Origin: Erinaceus europaeus
Lineage: Eukaryota > Chordata > Mammalia > Eulipotyphla > Erinaceidae
Reading direction: 5' to 3'
Assembly: GCF_950295315.1 (NCBI RefSeq)
Contig: NC_080185.1
Coordinates: 44,931,237 to 44,995,236 of the forward strand
DNA: 64,000 nt
The notes below the pieces were generated by a model. That model ran no database searches. It was not told the DNA's origin and was given only the letters and a program-made list of their open reading frames with translations. The position numbers and the translations under genes are program-made. Positions 22,701-33,868 of the stretch are shown piece by piece; the first letter of the stretch is position 1, and each line of letters begins with the position of its first letter.

Positions 22701-23074
22701 GTTCTACTCTTCCTGATTGGATTCTTTCTTCGATGGGAAGACACTTTTAAAAATGGGTGCCTGAAATCCTGCAGGAACAGTCAGAAGCACCCTAAATGGA
22801 ATTTCGAGGAGCTTTTTGGACTAGGATGCCCTCCAGGGACTCATGATGCTACATGGTGAGATCTGGATAATCTGGTTCAAGTTACATTTCCAAAGAGAGT
22901 GATTTGAATGACTGAATTTTTGTTTGACATTGACTTAAAAAAATGCTAGACGCAGCCATGATTTCTAGAGACATCCAGAAACAATCCAAAAAATTGTTTT
23001 TTCCCTCCTTTGATTTCTTTTTTACGTCTTGGCATAAATCTGAAACGTTTAATCCTGAAAAGGTATGAGTTATG
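22701..23074. other. Unique sequence
   Basis: No repeat family recognised; open frames are short and without domains. Confidence 0.4.
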
Positions 23075-23150
23075 GGTGGGGCAGATAGAGCAATGATTAT
23101 GTTAATGATTCTCATGCCTGAGGCTTCTAACCGTGGTTCTTCTGTTTACC
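23075..23150 (+). mobile_element. SINE C fragment
   Basis: Head-like GGGGCAGATAGAGCAATGAT and CTCATGCCTGAGGCTTCTAA without the remainder of the element. Confidence 0.5.
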
Positions 23151-23991
23151 TTTCCACATTTTATTGAGTTTAAACTGTTTAAACAACCTTAAAATCATAC
23201 TAGAAAGGACTTCCAATTATAATGGAGTTATCAATTATAGTAAACTTCTAATCTGCTACAAGTTTTGTTTGACAAGTAAGTGAATTTCAGCTGTCAAGTC
23301 TTCACATGAAAAAGCATCTACTCAAATGTAATTCCTGGAAATCCATTTGGACCCCTGTTCTCTGACATCGCCCACAAAATGGAATGACTACAACACACCC
23401 CCGGGAACCAATGATGTGACCTGGCACGACCTGAAGAAACAGATTCACAGACTCCAAAGCTCACTCTCTACAGAAAAGTGGAATTCCGGTGGCCGACATT
23501 CCCCATCGAGACAGACTTGCAGCATTTCATCCCTTGGCATTTTCTTCCATGGTCATCTACTTTGGACTGACACTTCCATCAGACTTACTGGTACACACAG
23601 CTGTGTTTCTCAAAGACTAACTTCAGCCAGTTGCCTTGGGACTTTATAGACCATGTCCCCTCGCCTGCAGGCTCTGTACCCAGAGATAGGAAACTTCTCC
23701 TCTGTACTAGGTTCTGCCCAGTCAGGAAATGCCCTTTGAGGCAAGAGATGTCCATGGAGGCATGAAGCACCCCCAGAGGCAATAGATGACCCCAGAGGCA
23801 AGAAATGCCCTTTTGCCTCCTAGGCCTTGCCCTTTGAGTCAGGAAACGCCCCCTCAGGCCTCCCCTTGGCATCACACTGGTTATTGCTGCTCCCTATTTT
23901 GTTTTCCATGTCTTATGCCAGTTCTTTTGAAAATGCCTGTAGGATATAGGTTTCTGTTCACCCCACAATCCTGATACTATGGCCACTAGTT

Positions 23992-24007
23992 AAAAAGAAA
24001 GGGGAAA
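23992..24007 (+). other. ERV polypurine tract
   Basis: AAAAAGAAAGGGGAAA sits directly before the LTR, where plus-strand priming occurs in retroviruses. It fixes the element's orientation as plus. Confidence 0.75.
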
Positions 24008-24008
24008 T

Positions 24009-24383
24009 TGTTGGTATGCTTCTAATTCTGCTTCTAAAAACCCCTTCTGTTTCAATTGGTTTAATCCCCCCTGCTTAACACTGTATTCTATTTACATAAC
24101 CACTGTATTCTATTTACATAACTACTGCAGGGCATTGGTTTAATCCCCACTGGTTCATGATGTGTTTTTGCTCTGTCCCCTCTCCGTGTCACACCCTGAT
24201 TTTCACCAGTCACTTTTCTTTCCACCCTCTCTACATCTTACCCTGTTTAAACCCTACTTGGCAAGTATATTAGTGTTAGTTTAGTTTAGCTTGTGCTGCG
24301 TCCTGCATGGATAAAGAGATACAGCGTACAGCCCTGCCATGAGTCTTTTGTCATCTGTCTCCGCCCACGAAGCTAGTCCGACA
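24009..24383 (+). mobile_element. ERVK-like LTR
   Basis: Starts TGTTGGTATGC and ends GTCCGACA, giving imperfect inverted TGTTGG/CCGACA termini. The 3' part (GGATAAAGAGATACAGCG, CATCTGTCTCCG, ACGAAGCTAGTCC) resembles the U5 region of the LTRs at 52.8 and 54.8 kb. A perfect 22-bp tandem duplication lies inside the U3 part. Confidence 0.75.
24079..24122. repeat. 22-bp tandem duplication in LTR
   Basis: Two adjacent perfect copies beginning CACTGTATTCTATTTACA (24079-24100 and 24101-24122). Duplicated U3 blocks often carry enhancer activity, but none is shown here. Confidence 0.9.
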
Positions 24384-25146
24384 GGAATACAAGCATTGAC
24401 TCGCTAGGGCCCCAGATGATGAAGTGGTGTGTTATTAACCAAAAGGGCCATTATTAAGTGAGCCAGTTAAAGTTCTGTTTTCTTATTTGATAGGCATTTT
24501 CCCCAGCAGTATAGGTGGTGTTAAGCTTTTGCACAGGGCACACACTTGCTGGTTGTTAAGTTCAATCTGGAGATTAAATGAAATATTCCAATATTAGTTT
24601 GTAAGCATATGGTTATAACGAAGGTAATTTGTTGTTCTTAGAGGACAGTGCCATCTGATTAACTTTCTCCATGACAGAAATAGTACTTTCTGGAGAAGCG
24701 GTATTTGTTTTAAGATTCAGTGCATTGATTCTCATGGACAGAGTAGGCCATTGCCATAATCTCACATTTTACCTCTCCCTAGAATCCCATGAAAAAACAT
24801 TCTCCCACCCTCATTTGTTGTGACATTGCTTGTCACAGCCTTGCTTACATTCATCATAATTTGGTATAAATGGAAACTGATTTGACATTGGAAACACACC
24901 AGCAGGATGTTTGCCAACCATCTCTTCAGGTCAGAAGCATTTATTTAGGTGGTCCTTGTGTCATCACTTTTTTTTTCCTTCAGTTTCAGAAGGTTCTAAT
25001 CTCTAGTTCTATTCTTAATTATTGGTCATAATCTTTACTTTGAATCTGGCACGCTTATAAATTAAGTATCACGAGCTATTAAGCTGAGGTGGAAGGGGTG
25101 CCATGTAGAGTTCCTATTCAGTAATTTATGAACAGTTTTTATTTTA
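24384..25146. other. Unique sequence
   Basis: No repeat family recognised after the LTR end; a T-run lies at 24969-24977. Confidence 0.4.
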
Positions 25147-25277
25147 TTTTATTTTAACGATTTTATTTACTGATTCATGAGAAATGATAGGAGAGAGAGA
25201 AAGATGCCGGGGACTGAACTCAGGACCTCATACTTGAGAGTCCAGTGCCCCATCCACTGCGCCACTTCCAGGACCAC
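25147..25277 (-). mobile_element. SINE D
   Basis: Reverse copy: TTTTATTTACTGATTCATGA tail complement, GGGGACTGAACTCAGGACCT, TTGAGAGTCCAGTG and CACTGCGCCACTTCCAGGACC. Confidence 0.8.
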
Positions 25278-25348
25278 TGAACGTTTTTTTAAAGTGTTAA
25301 ATTCTTTTTTTATGTATGTGTGTGTGTAAATTCTTTGCCTCCTGTTTT

Positions 25349-25641
25349 TTTAATTTTTTTAAAATATTTACTTACTTCCTATTGTTGCCCTTGTTATTTT
25401 ATTGTTGTAGTGATTGTTGTTGTTGTTATTAATGTCGTTATTGTTGGATAGGACAGAGAGAAATGGAGAGAGGAGGGGAAGACAGAGAGGGGGAGAAAGA
25501 TAGCCATTTGCAGACCTGCTTCACTGCTTACAAAGCGACTCCCCTGTAGGTGGGGAGCGGGGGCTCGAACCGGGATCCTTATGTAGGTCCTTCCTCTTTG
25601 CGACACATGCGCTTAACCTGCTGTGCTACCACTCGATTCCC
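25349..25641 (-). mobile_element. SINE A (ERI-like)
   Basis: Reverse copy with ACTCCCCTGTAGGTGGGGAG core and GTGCTACCACTCGATTCCC head. AAATTCTTT occurs just before (25328) and just after it. Confidence 0.9.
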
Positions 25642-25700
25642 TCAAATTCTTTTTTTTTTTCTTTTTTACAGCTAGATCACATTTAGATATATTAAATCAG

Positions 25701-25884
25701 AGGTGGGGTGGGATGGTGATGCACTGAGTTAAGTACACAGAAGACCAAGCTTTATGAGCAGTGAAATGGGTCTGCAGGTGTTTATCTTTCTCTCTTACTC
25801 TCTACCTCTTCCTCTCTCAATTTCTCTCTGTCCTATTAAAACAAAATAGAAAAGGGGGAGACAAACAAAAATGGCCTCTGGGAC
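25701..25884 (+). mobile_element. SINE A, internally deleted
   Basis: Head AGGTGGGGTGGGATGGTGAT and GCACTGAGTTAAGTACACAG. It then jumps to GCAGTGAAATGGGTCTGCAG and a TTCTCTCTGTCCTATTAAAA body. The tail AAAAATGGCCTCTGGGAC resembles the long-form 3' module. Confidence 0.65.
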
Positions 25885-26096
25885 ATGTTATTGGGAACCA
25901 GAAAATGCCTAGAAGTGCCAAAACAATCTGGAGAAGAAAGAAAGGAACTGGAGGCATTACACTCTGAAATCTCAAACTGTACTATAGGGCCACTGAAATC
26001 AAAACTGCCTGGTAGTGGAACAAAAATGGACACACTGACCAGTGGAATAGATGGAGATCTCAGAAATAAGCCCCCAGTACCTTTGGACATCTATTT

Positions 26097-26120
26097 TTTG
26101 TTTGTTTGTTTGTTTGTTTA
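26097..26120. repeat. (TTTG)n microsatellite
   Basis: Short TTTG tetranucleotide run inside the L1 relic. Confidence 0.8.
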
Positions 26121-26419
26121 CAATGAGGGCTAAACTATTAAATGGAAAAAGGAGAGTCTCTTCAAAAAATGGCATTGGGAAAATTGGGTTGAGGCATGCA
26201 TGAGAATGAAACTGAACCACTACACCCACACAAAAGTAAACTCCAAATGAATAAAAAACCTTGAATATTAGACCAGAACTTATCAAATAGAGGAAGATAC
26301 TGGCTGAATTCTTTTCCATCTAAATTTTATAAGCATCTTCAATGACAAAAATCCAATTTCAAGGAAGACTAAGACAAAAGTAAACCATTGGGACTATATC
26401 AAATTAAAAAGTTTCTGGT

Positions 26420-26607
26420 GGCTGCACCTGGTTGAGCGCACAAGTTGCAATGCACGAGGACCCAGGTTTTAGCCCCCAGGGGGAAAACTTTACAAGTGGT
26501 GAAGCAGGACTGCAGGTCTCTCTCTCTCTCTTTCTCTCCCTCACTATTCCTCCCTTCCCTCTCGACTTCTGACTGTCTCTATCCAATAAATAAATAAAGA
26601 TAATAAT
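26420..26607 (+). mobile_element. SINE B inserted in L1
   Basis: Head GGTGGCTGCACCTGGTTGAG, AAAACTTTACAAGTGGTGAAGC core and an AATAAATAAATAAAG tail. It is bounded by AAAAGTTTCTG and AAAATGTTTCTG target copies. Confidence 0.88.
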
Positions 26608-26686
26608 AAAAAATGTTTCTGCACAGCAAAAGAAACTACCACCAAAACAACATCTTACAGCATGGGAGAAGAAAGCTAAGAAATAT

Positions 26687-26935
26687 TCGAACCCCGGCTC
26701 CCCACCTGCAGGGGAGTCGCTTCACAGGCGGTGAAGCAGGTCTGCAGGTGTCTATCTTTCTCTCCTCCTCTCTGTCTTCCCCTCCTCTCTCCATTTCTCT
26801 CTGTCCTATCCAACAACGACGACAACAACAATAATAACTACAACAATAAAACAACAAGGGCAACAAAAGGGAATAAATAAATAAAATAAATAAATTTTTA
26901 AAAAAATTTAAAAAAAGAAATAAAATATATAAAGA
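26687..26935 (+). mobile_element. SINE A, 5'-truncated
   Basis: Begins at the B box (TTCGAACCCCGGCTCCCCAC) and lacks the first 70 or so bases, including the A box. The body and the CAACAATAAAACAACAAG tail are complete. Confidence 0.88.
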
Positions 26936-27008
26936 GCTCACCAAACTCAGTAACAAAAACTCATGACTTCATCCAGAAATCGGGAGAGGACATGAACAGA
27001 ATATTCAC

Positions 27009-27305
27009 TTGGGAGTCGGGCGGTAGCGCAGTGGTTAAGTGCAGGTGGCACAAAGCACAAGGACCGGTGTAAGGATCCTGATTTAAGCCCCGGGCTCCCC
27101 ACCTGCAGGGAAGTCGCCTCACAGGAGGTGAAGCAGGTCTGCAGGTGTCTATCTTTCTCTCCCCCTCTCTGTCTTCACCTTTTCTCTCCACATCTCTCTG
27201 TCCTGTCCAACAATTATGACATCAATAACAACACCAATAGTAACTACAATAATAAAAAACAACAAGGGCAACAAAAAGGGAAATGAATAAATAAACATTT
27301 AAAAA
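27009..27305 (+). mobile_element. SINE A, full-length, inserted in L1
   Basis: Head TTGGGAGTCGGGCGGTAGCG with an intact A box (TAGCGCAGTGG) and a mutated B box (GATTTAAGCCCC). Perfect target duplication AGAATATTCAC at 26998-27008 and 27306-27316. Confidence 0.93.
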
Positions 27306-27425
27306 AGAATATTCACCAAAGATCTAAAAGTCCAACAGACATATAAAGAAAAAATGCTCCAAGTCATTGATTGTCAGAGAAAGGCAAACAAAGGGACAAC
27401 AATGAGTGAGATACCACTTCAAAAA

Positions 27426-27625
27426 AAATGATTATAGCACTTTACAAAACAAATAAAGTCTCCTTCTAGGGACCTCTTTCTCCATAGACTAGAAATCTCA
27501 CACGATGTCGGGGGCCGTTCCCTTTCCCTCCTTTTCTTTTCTTTTCCTTTCTTTTCTCGATTTAATTCTTTTTTCAAATTTAATTTATTCATTTTTGATA
27601 GAGACAGAGAAGAATTGGAAGGCAA
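27426..27625. other. Pyrimidine-rich spacer with possible SINE B relic
   Basis: After the L1 there is a TTTTCTTTTCTTTTCCTTTC tract (27530-27556). A possible reverse SINE B tail end follows (TTATTCATTTTTGATAGAG). Confidence 0.4.
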
Positions 27626-27911
27626 GGGAGTCAGGTGGTGGCGCAGTGGGTTAAGCCCCACATGGCGCAAAGTGCAAGGACCGGCATAAGGATTCCGGTT
27701 CAAGTCCCTGGCTCCCCACCTGCAGGGGAGTCGCCTCACAGGAGGTGAAGCAGGTCTGCAGGTGTCTATCTTTCTCTCCCCCTCTCTGTCTTCCCCTCCT
27801 CTCTCCATTTCTCTCTGTCCTATCCAACAATGACCACATCAACAACAACGACAATAATAACTACAACAATGGCAACAAAAGGGAATAAATAAATAAATAT
27901 TTTTTAAAAAG
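27626..27911 (+). mobile_element. SINE A (ERI-like)
   Basis: Head GGGAGTCAGGTGGTGGCGCA, complete core and body, ending CAACAAAAGGGAATAAATAA. Confidence 0.92.
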
Positions 27912-28017
27912 AATAATAAAAAGAAAATCTACACATCTATTAGCAACTTATTCCAATAAAAAGTGAAAATAAAAAAACATTAGAAATCCCTACCACTACT
28001 ATACATATGTAAAAGTA

Positions 28018-28165
28018 GGGTGGTCTGGGAGGTTAGTGCAGTGGATCGGACTTTCAAGCATGAGGTCCTGAGTTCAGTCCCCAGCAGCACATGTACCAGA
28101 GCAATGTCTGGTTTTTTCTCTCTCCTCCTTTCTCATTAATAAATAAAATATTTTTTTAAAAAGTT
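28018..28165 (+). mobile_element. SINE D
   Basis: Best-preserved SINE D of the window: GGTTAGTGCAGTGGATCGGA, GAGGTCCTGAGTTCAGTCCC, ACCAGAGCAATGTCTGG and ATTAATAAATAAAATA tail. AAAAGTAGGG before and GAAAGTAGGG after fit a target duplication. Confidence 0.85.
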
Positions 28166-28493
28166 GGGGGGGAAAGTAGGGAAGATAAAAATAAACTAGA
28201 GTGTCAATGGAATCCTTTTGAAAAGATAGAGTATTATATACATTCAAATATGTTATGCAGACAGCATATATATAATCTCTATATAAGTATACCACATATA
28301 ATTAATACATCCATAAAGTTGTTAAAATGGGGGGACAAAAAGGTCGTACCCTTCCTAAGACTTTGTAAGAACTATAATGGTAGGACATTGAACTGTGCTG
28401 GTAAGTACGGATGTGGAACTCTGTAATCTAATGATATTGTAAATTATTATTAAGTCACTAACACTTTTTTAAAATTAAAACTCTCTCTTGAGG

Positions 28494-28634
28494 GTGGGGG
28501 TATAGCATAATGGCTATGCAATGAGACTGTCATGCCTGAGGCTCTCAAGTTCCAGGTTCAGTCCCCCACACTACCATAAGTCAGAGCTGAGCAATGCTCT
28601 GGTAAAAAAAAAAAAAAAAAAGAAGAAGAAGAAA
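28494..28634 (+). mobile_element. SINE C
   Basis: Head GGGGGTATAGCATAATGGC, AGTTCCAGGTTCAGTCCCC and AGAGCTGAGCAATGCTCTGG. The tail is A18 followed by (GAA)n. Perfect 17-bp target duplication AAAACTCTCTCTTGAGG at 28477-28493 and 28635-28651. It looks comparatively recent. Confidence 0.93.
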
Positions 28635-28651
28635 AAAACTCTCTCTTGAGG

Positions 28652-29666
28652 ACTATTATTTGCATAAAAAGCCTCAGGCACACTAGAACTAATTAACTCT
28701 TATCTCTGCCCACATTCCACAGAGGCCATCCAAGGATAAGCACACACTATGCCTTCTTCATTCCTGCCCCCATGAACCTCAGGACCCATTCCTCTTTCAC
28801 ATCAATGGACATTTTCTTGTCACTATTTTTTTCCCAAGCCTTTTTTTTCCCCCTGCCTATCTATATCCCTATCTCGGTTTTCATGAGACTCTGGCAATCT
28901 GGAGCTGGGAAAAGTCCTGAACCCTCTGGCTGACCACCTGGAGGGATGGTATACTGTAGACACTTCAGTGGGAATGAGAGTGTTTCTGGAACCCACAGTT
29001 GAGGCATGGAATGGATTTTCCCACGGAAGTACAGCTTTACATGGTCATTAGCATCTATGGTATTAATAATATATCATGAGCCTTCCCCTCAGATTATGGG
29101 TTACATAGGCTTTTATAGGCTGGCCTGGGAACCTAGTTACCATGGAGACCATTGTTTTCTGTGGGAAAAATGCATTCCACATTCCCAGCAGCTGACTCAG
29201 AAGGATAATTCTGGAACACAAGGCATGCATAAATTATAAACTTTCTGTATTTCTTTTTTCTACTCTATCCAGGACCAAGTATATGGCAGTGGACTCAAAT
29301 GCTGACAACTGCAAACAAATAGAAAACTAAAATAATCACTCTCAACTCCTCATACATACACTATGCTTTCTTAATCAAGTCTAGGGGGTGGACTTTCTCC
29401 TTGGCATATGTAATCTCTTCTAGGCTTCTTTCTTGTCTTCTGCCCAAATTTATCTCAGCTATCACCTTCTTCTCAGAAACTGACCAACTCCCCAGAGGTG
29501 TTTACTACCATTGGCTGAACACCAACCTCAATGCCTTGTCACTGCATTTTTACCAGTTTGCTTCCTTTCTTCCACTTCAGGAGAAGAACCTTCATCTTTG
29601 TGTCCCCAGTGTACCAGTGATCTTTAACTAAATGATTGGAAAGGGGTTGTTTGATGGAACACTGAG
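28652..29666. other. Unique sequence
   Basis: About 1 kb without a recognised repeat. The 77-codon frame at 29006-29239 has no domain. Confidence 0.4.
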
Positions 29667-29797
29667 GAGAGCTCACCCTTTCCCATGCATGAAGACTTTT
29701 GTTCATTCACTGGGTCCCCACCTGTAAGGAGGAATGCTTCACAAGCTGTTGAATACTGTTAAAGGTCTTCCTTCTCTCTGTCTCCCTAATTCTCTGA
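29667..29797 (+). mobile_element. SINE B, split by L1 insertion
   Basis: Degenerate copy (TCCCCACCTGTAAGGAGGAA, GCTTCACAAGCTGTTG). Its pyrimidine body is interrupted at 29797 by the L1 at 29798-30460 and resumes as CTCTTAACCTCTCCCAACC after 30470. Confidence 0.65.
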
Positions 29798-30460
29798 CCC
29801 TTTTAAAAAATTTTTTTAAATTTATTTTAAAAATGAGACATTAACAAACCATAGGATAAGAGGGGTACAACTCCACACAGTTCCCACCACCAGAACTCGG
29901 TATCCCATCCCCTCCCCTGATAGCTTTCCTATTCTTTATCCCTCTGGGAGTATGGACCCAAGGTCATTGTGGGATGCAGAAGGTAGAAGGTCTGGCTTCT
30001 GTAATTGCTTCCCCGCTGAACATGGGCATTGACTGGTTGATCCATACTCCCAGCCTGCCTCTCTCTTTCCCTAGTGGGGTGGGGCTCTGGGGAAGCAGTG
30101 CCTTAGGACACATTGGTGGGGTTGTCTGTCCAGGGAAGTCTGGTCAGCATCATGCTAGCATTTGTAACCTGGTGGCTGAAAAGAGAGTTAATATACAAAG
30201 CCAAACAAATTGTTGAACAATCATGCACCTAAAGGCTGGGTGGGGTTTACAGTCAACAATATTTATACCCCTTATCCATATTAGGGAGCTACTCTTTTCC
30301 CTGATCCAGCTTCCTGTCCCTTTTCCAGCCATGACATCATCTCCCCAGACAATAACTTGGATCCACCTGCATATCAGATTTCAGGATTAGAGAAAAAAAA
30401 AACTAGTATAGCTACAGGCCCTTTGAAATATAACTAAAATATGCCTACTAGCTATCTACA
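29798..30460 (-). mobile_element. L1 3'UTR insertion, 5'-truncated
   Basis: Reverse copy of the long-3'UTR end: poly-T/A tail complement, GGTACAACTCCACACAGTTC, GGGAGTATGGACCCAAGG, AACATGGGCATTGACTGG and TTTACAGTCAACAATATTT. The target AATTCTCTGA is duplicated at 29788-29797 and 30461-30470, within an older SINE B. Confidence 0.85.
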
Positions 30461-30604
30461 AATTCTCTGACTCTTAACCTCTCCCAACCATAAATGATTT
30501 TTTAAAATCCTCTCATATTCTCCCTAATAGCTTTTAATATTTCCTATTTTTTTCATTTTCCTCCTCTTCCTCCTCCTCTTCATACTCTTTTTTGGAATCT
30601 TTCT

Positions 30605-31895
30605 TCTTAGTGATTTAGTAATGATTGAAAAAATTGTGGTATAAGAGGGGTACCATTCCATACAGTTCCCACCACCAGAGTTCCATATTCCATCCCCTCT
30701 ATTGGAAGCTTCCCTAATCTTTATCCCTCTGTAAGTTTGGACCAAAATTCTTATAGGGTACAGAAGATGGGGGGGTCTGACCTCAGTAATTGCTTCTTCT
30801 CTGGACATGGGCAATGGTAGGTTGATCCATAATCCCAGCCTGTGTCTATCTTCCTTTAGTGAGGCAAGGTTCTAGAGAGGTGGGGTTTCAAGACACATTA
30901 GTGAGGTCATTTGACCAGGTGAGTCAGGTTGGTATCATGGTAGCATCTGCAACTTGGTGGCTGAAAAGCATTAAGATATAAATTAAAACACATTGTTCAA
31001 TAATCAGGAACCTAAAAGTAAAAGTAATAGCAGATGAAACTTGAGTTCTTCATGTTGGAAGGTGCTAAGAATTCTATTTTAGTTATATTCCAAAGGACCC
31101 ATGACTTTATTAATTTTTGCCTAAGCCCAACGGTTAATATGCAGGTGGACTAGAAGTATTGTCTAGAAGGAGAGTGTCAGAGTTGGGGATAGGACTAGAA
31201 AGCTGGATAAGAGTAGAGAGAAGGTCCCAAATATGGGAGAAGTATATAAATACTATTAACTGTAAACATCATCGATCTGACCTAGGGCCCATGTCTATTC
31301 ATATTTAGCATAGAAGCCTGTGTAAACTCTACATCCCTGTCAGTCTGAGATCACATCCCATGGTCATGGATATTTAAGTTGGGGGAAAATATATACCTTA
31401 AAGTAAAAGTGAGCAATAATCTATAGTGACTCAAATGTAGCAAGCAAGTAGAAAGACCTAAAAAAAGACATCATAAGGTATTTAATCGAGTATTTTTTCA
31501 CTTAGAACTAGATACCCTCCTCATTTGTTCCCTATTTCACATCCATCAATCACTCTAAGTCTAACCCTGTTAGATTAAGGACTACGAAAGTTGTATAAGG
31601 GCAAGTGACCAGCTCACTTTAATGATGGTCCTTTTGATCACTATCAGGACACCACCTCATCTGGGACCCTAATCCTTGGGTAACCATATAGATGTTATGG
31701 ACCCACACCTCTAACAGATCCCTCTCTCCACCATCACTGGGCATCTCCATCAGGAACATTATCATAAACCCTCTTGTGGGCCTCTATAGGACATTGCCCT
31801 CAATGTAGAATAACAGTGGTAGAAATTGCCCCACGGTCTGAAGGAAAGCTGTGTCAATATACTCTATCACTTGAGGAAGACTGGTCCTGATATAT
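30605..31895 (-). mobile_element. L1 long-3'UTR end with inverted 5' part
   Basis: 30605-31370 is the reverse 3'UTR (GGGGTACCATTCCATACAG, TCTGACCTAGGGCCCATG). From about 31373 the sequence reads forward (AATATATACCTTAAAGTAAA, TAGATACCCTCCTCATTTG) to ACTGGTCCTGAT at 31890. The two breakpoints are neighbouring positions of the L1 3'UTR, the hallmark of a twin-primed 5' inversion. Confidence 0.75.
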
Positions 31896-33868
31896 ATATT
31901 TTTTCATTTCGTTCCTTCTTTCTTTTTTTTCTTTCTGTATTTTAATCTTTCTTATAATGTATAATACCATAAACATCTTTAATTCATTGTTTGTGTTCAG
32001 GGATTATTGTTTATATAGTTTATATCTATTGCCAAACAAGCTGCATTTCTCTGAAAGACAGCAACCATCTGGTTGCAATGTGAACTCAAAATCAAAATAT
32101 GGTCCTATCACTCACATTAGCATGAAAGCTGATTGAAGATCAAGTAATAGACTACATGTAGAAGGTATGCTGTTGGCTGAGTTTAAAGGTATGTGCACTT
32201 AAAGTGCGCAATTCATGGTAAGATTATATACTTTTACTAGAAAAAGGACTTTTACTTTCTGTTTGAGTTATGTTTCCTTAGTGCTTGTCATGCCATGAGC
32301 ACTCTATGCCTCAACACTTTATAGGCTACTCAAAACTTTACTTATTAGAATCACCACTACTTTTTTAAATTCTCCAAGCATGGATCTATGTTGTATCCTT
32401 GGAAATCAAGTGGAAATTTTGTGCTGAAATCACAGGGCAGAGATTTCAGCATCTGTAATATTGTGAATCTCATTGTCTGTTTATAAATTGATGCAGTTTC
32501 TCTAAGAATTTTCCCACACTAGAGGGTAACCTTTGGGGTAATAGTCAACAGAACAAAAACAAACTGGACATTATAGACTGACATCTGGCATTTTCATACA
32601 CACTTACATTCATTAACTGGTATATTATTCCTTTAGTATGTTCTGTGCTGCACGATTAAGGCTTCTGAGACTGCAAAATAAGCACAGAAACCTCGTCCTT
32701 TAGAATTTTATATTTGGACATACATATTTTGTATAACTTTAAGTAATACTATCATAAGACTGTGATAATGTGGAGAAGCAAATATGACTTGTAGTGCTTA
32801 GTAGAAGCTTATAGAAGAAAAATTAAGCTGACATTTCAGGAATGCATGGAGGTTGCAAAATATGAGACTTACAATGAGGAGCCCAGTATAAGTAAATATG
32901 CAAAGAGAAAGGCTAATCGTGACTATTTTAAGGAACAACTAAATGACAACATGGACTGTAGTGGAAGATTTGTGTAAAGGCACAGTGAGAAATGACTTGA
33001 AAAAAGCTGATTGGAGCTTGCCCATGGAGGGCCTTATATGTCAGACTAAGGAGATTGGGCTTTATCCCTTAGACAGTAGGGAGTCATAAAACTGTGGTTT
33101 TGTACCTTATCCTTCAGACAGATATGAGACTAAAGATTAATTGTATCTTTATATATGTATCATATCACAGAGCACCAAGGACTGGTTTTCAATGGTGTGT
33201 TGTAAGTGAAATAAGATCTTGAATCAAAACGCACAAGGGATGGTACTCGATGAGACAAGGAATGAGGAACAGCATTATTAATATTCATAACCTGTCACAG
33301 TCTCGGTTGCACTTCATTTCTTTGTTCTATTCTTAATCTACTTTAAATATTTTTAGCATTAACTACACTATGGAAAAGATTCTAATGAAAAGTTAAGGCT
33401 ACCGTGAACTCGGTAGCAAATTTTCCGACAAGATAGGAACCCTCTTTTTAAGTGGATCAGTTTAAAAAGAATATTGCCTTTAAATCGTCACAGCAGTATG
33501 ACTGCTACCAAATTGAGGGCAAATCAGGTGAATCACTACCATAAAAAATCCACTCTGTCTATTCTGTAGCCCACATTTCCTCTTCAAGATCAGTGAGGTT
33601 TTAGGGACTCCAGAAATGTCTGCCACTTGGATTGGGAGCTTGCTCAGTCTTTTGGTTTGTGCACAAGTAGAACAAGGCTGTGTCTACATAATACTGATTT
33701 CTATGTTTTATCCTGGAGACAGAACATTGGAGCACTATCTTGGTGTTTTCTGGCTTTTTCTAAAAGGTCAGTATCAAGCAGATAATGCTTTTGTTTGAAT
33801 ATTTTTGTTTTAGCTAAATGTCAGCATCATGTAAAGAAAGTTTTGTTCCTGAGAGGCAACTTAAAAAA
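31896..33868. other. Unique AT-rich sequence
   Basis: About 2 kb with no recognised repeat and no open frame above 60 codons. A T/C-rich patch lies at 31900-31945. This is one of the two longest repeat-free stretches and a good target for conservation analysis. Confidence 0.45.

Larger units (their letters stand above)
23340..24383 (+). mobile_element. Class II ERV 3' remnant with LTR
   Basis: About 670 bp of internal sequence are followed by a polypurine tract (AAAAAGAAAGGGGAAA, 23992-24007) and an LTR. The internal part has a region reading WNDYNTPPG and VTWHDLKKQIHRLQ in one frame, possibly a decayed viral gene end. The last 230 bp before the PPT (CCTTGGCATCACACTGG, TTTCTGTTCACCCCACA) align by eye with the corresponding region of the provirus at 52805-55088. 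No 5' LTR, gag or pol is present in the window. The left limit is approximate. Confidence 0.7.
25885..27425 (+). mobile_element. L1 ORF2/3' region relic, split by SINEs
   Basis: Sequence typical of the last part of mammalian L1 ORF2: TGGAATAGATGGAGATCTCA, GGGAAAATTGGGTTGAGGC, CATTGGGACTATATCAAATT, then GAGATACCACTTC at the end. It is broken by many stops and interrupted by SINE insertions at 26420, 26687 and 27009. The L1 pieces rejoin across each insertion. Confidence 0.75.

Noticed and set aside
23347..23649. 100-codon plus frame (MDPCSLTSPTKWNDY) as a functional viral or host gene
   Set aside because: It lies in a 5'-truncated ERV remnant, ends in non-matching sequence and shows no complete domain. 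Kept only as a possible decayed viral gene end.
27009..27090. Possible tRNA genes at SINE heads (A and B boxes)
   Set aside because: tRNA-derived SINE heads: no cloverleaf with a complete acceptor stem, and dozens of dispersed copies with tails.
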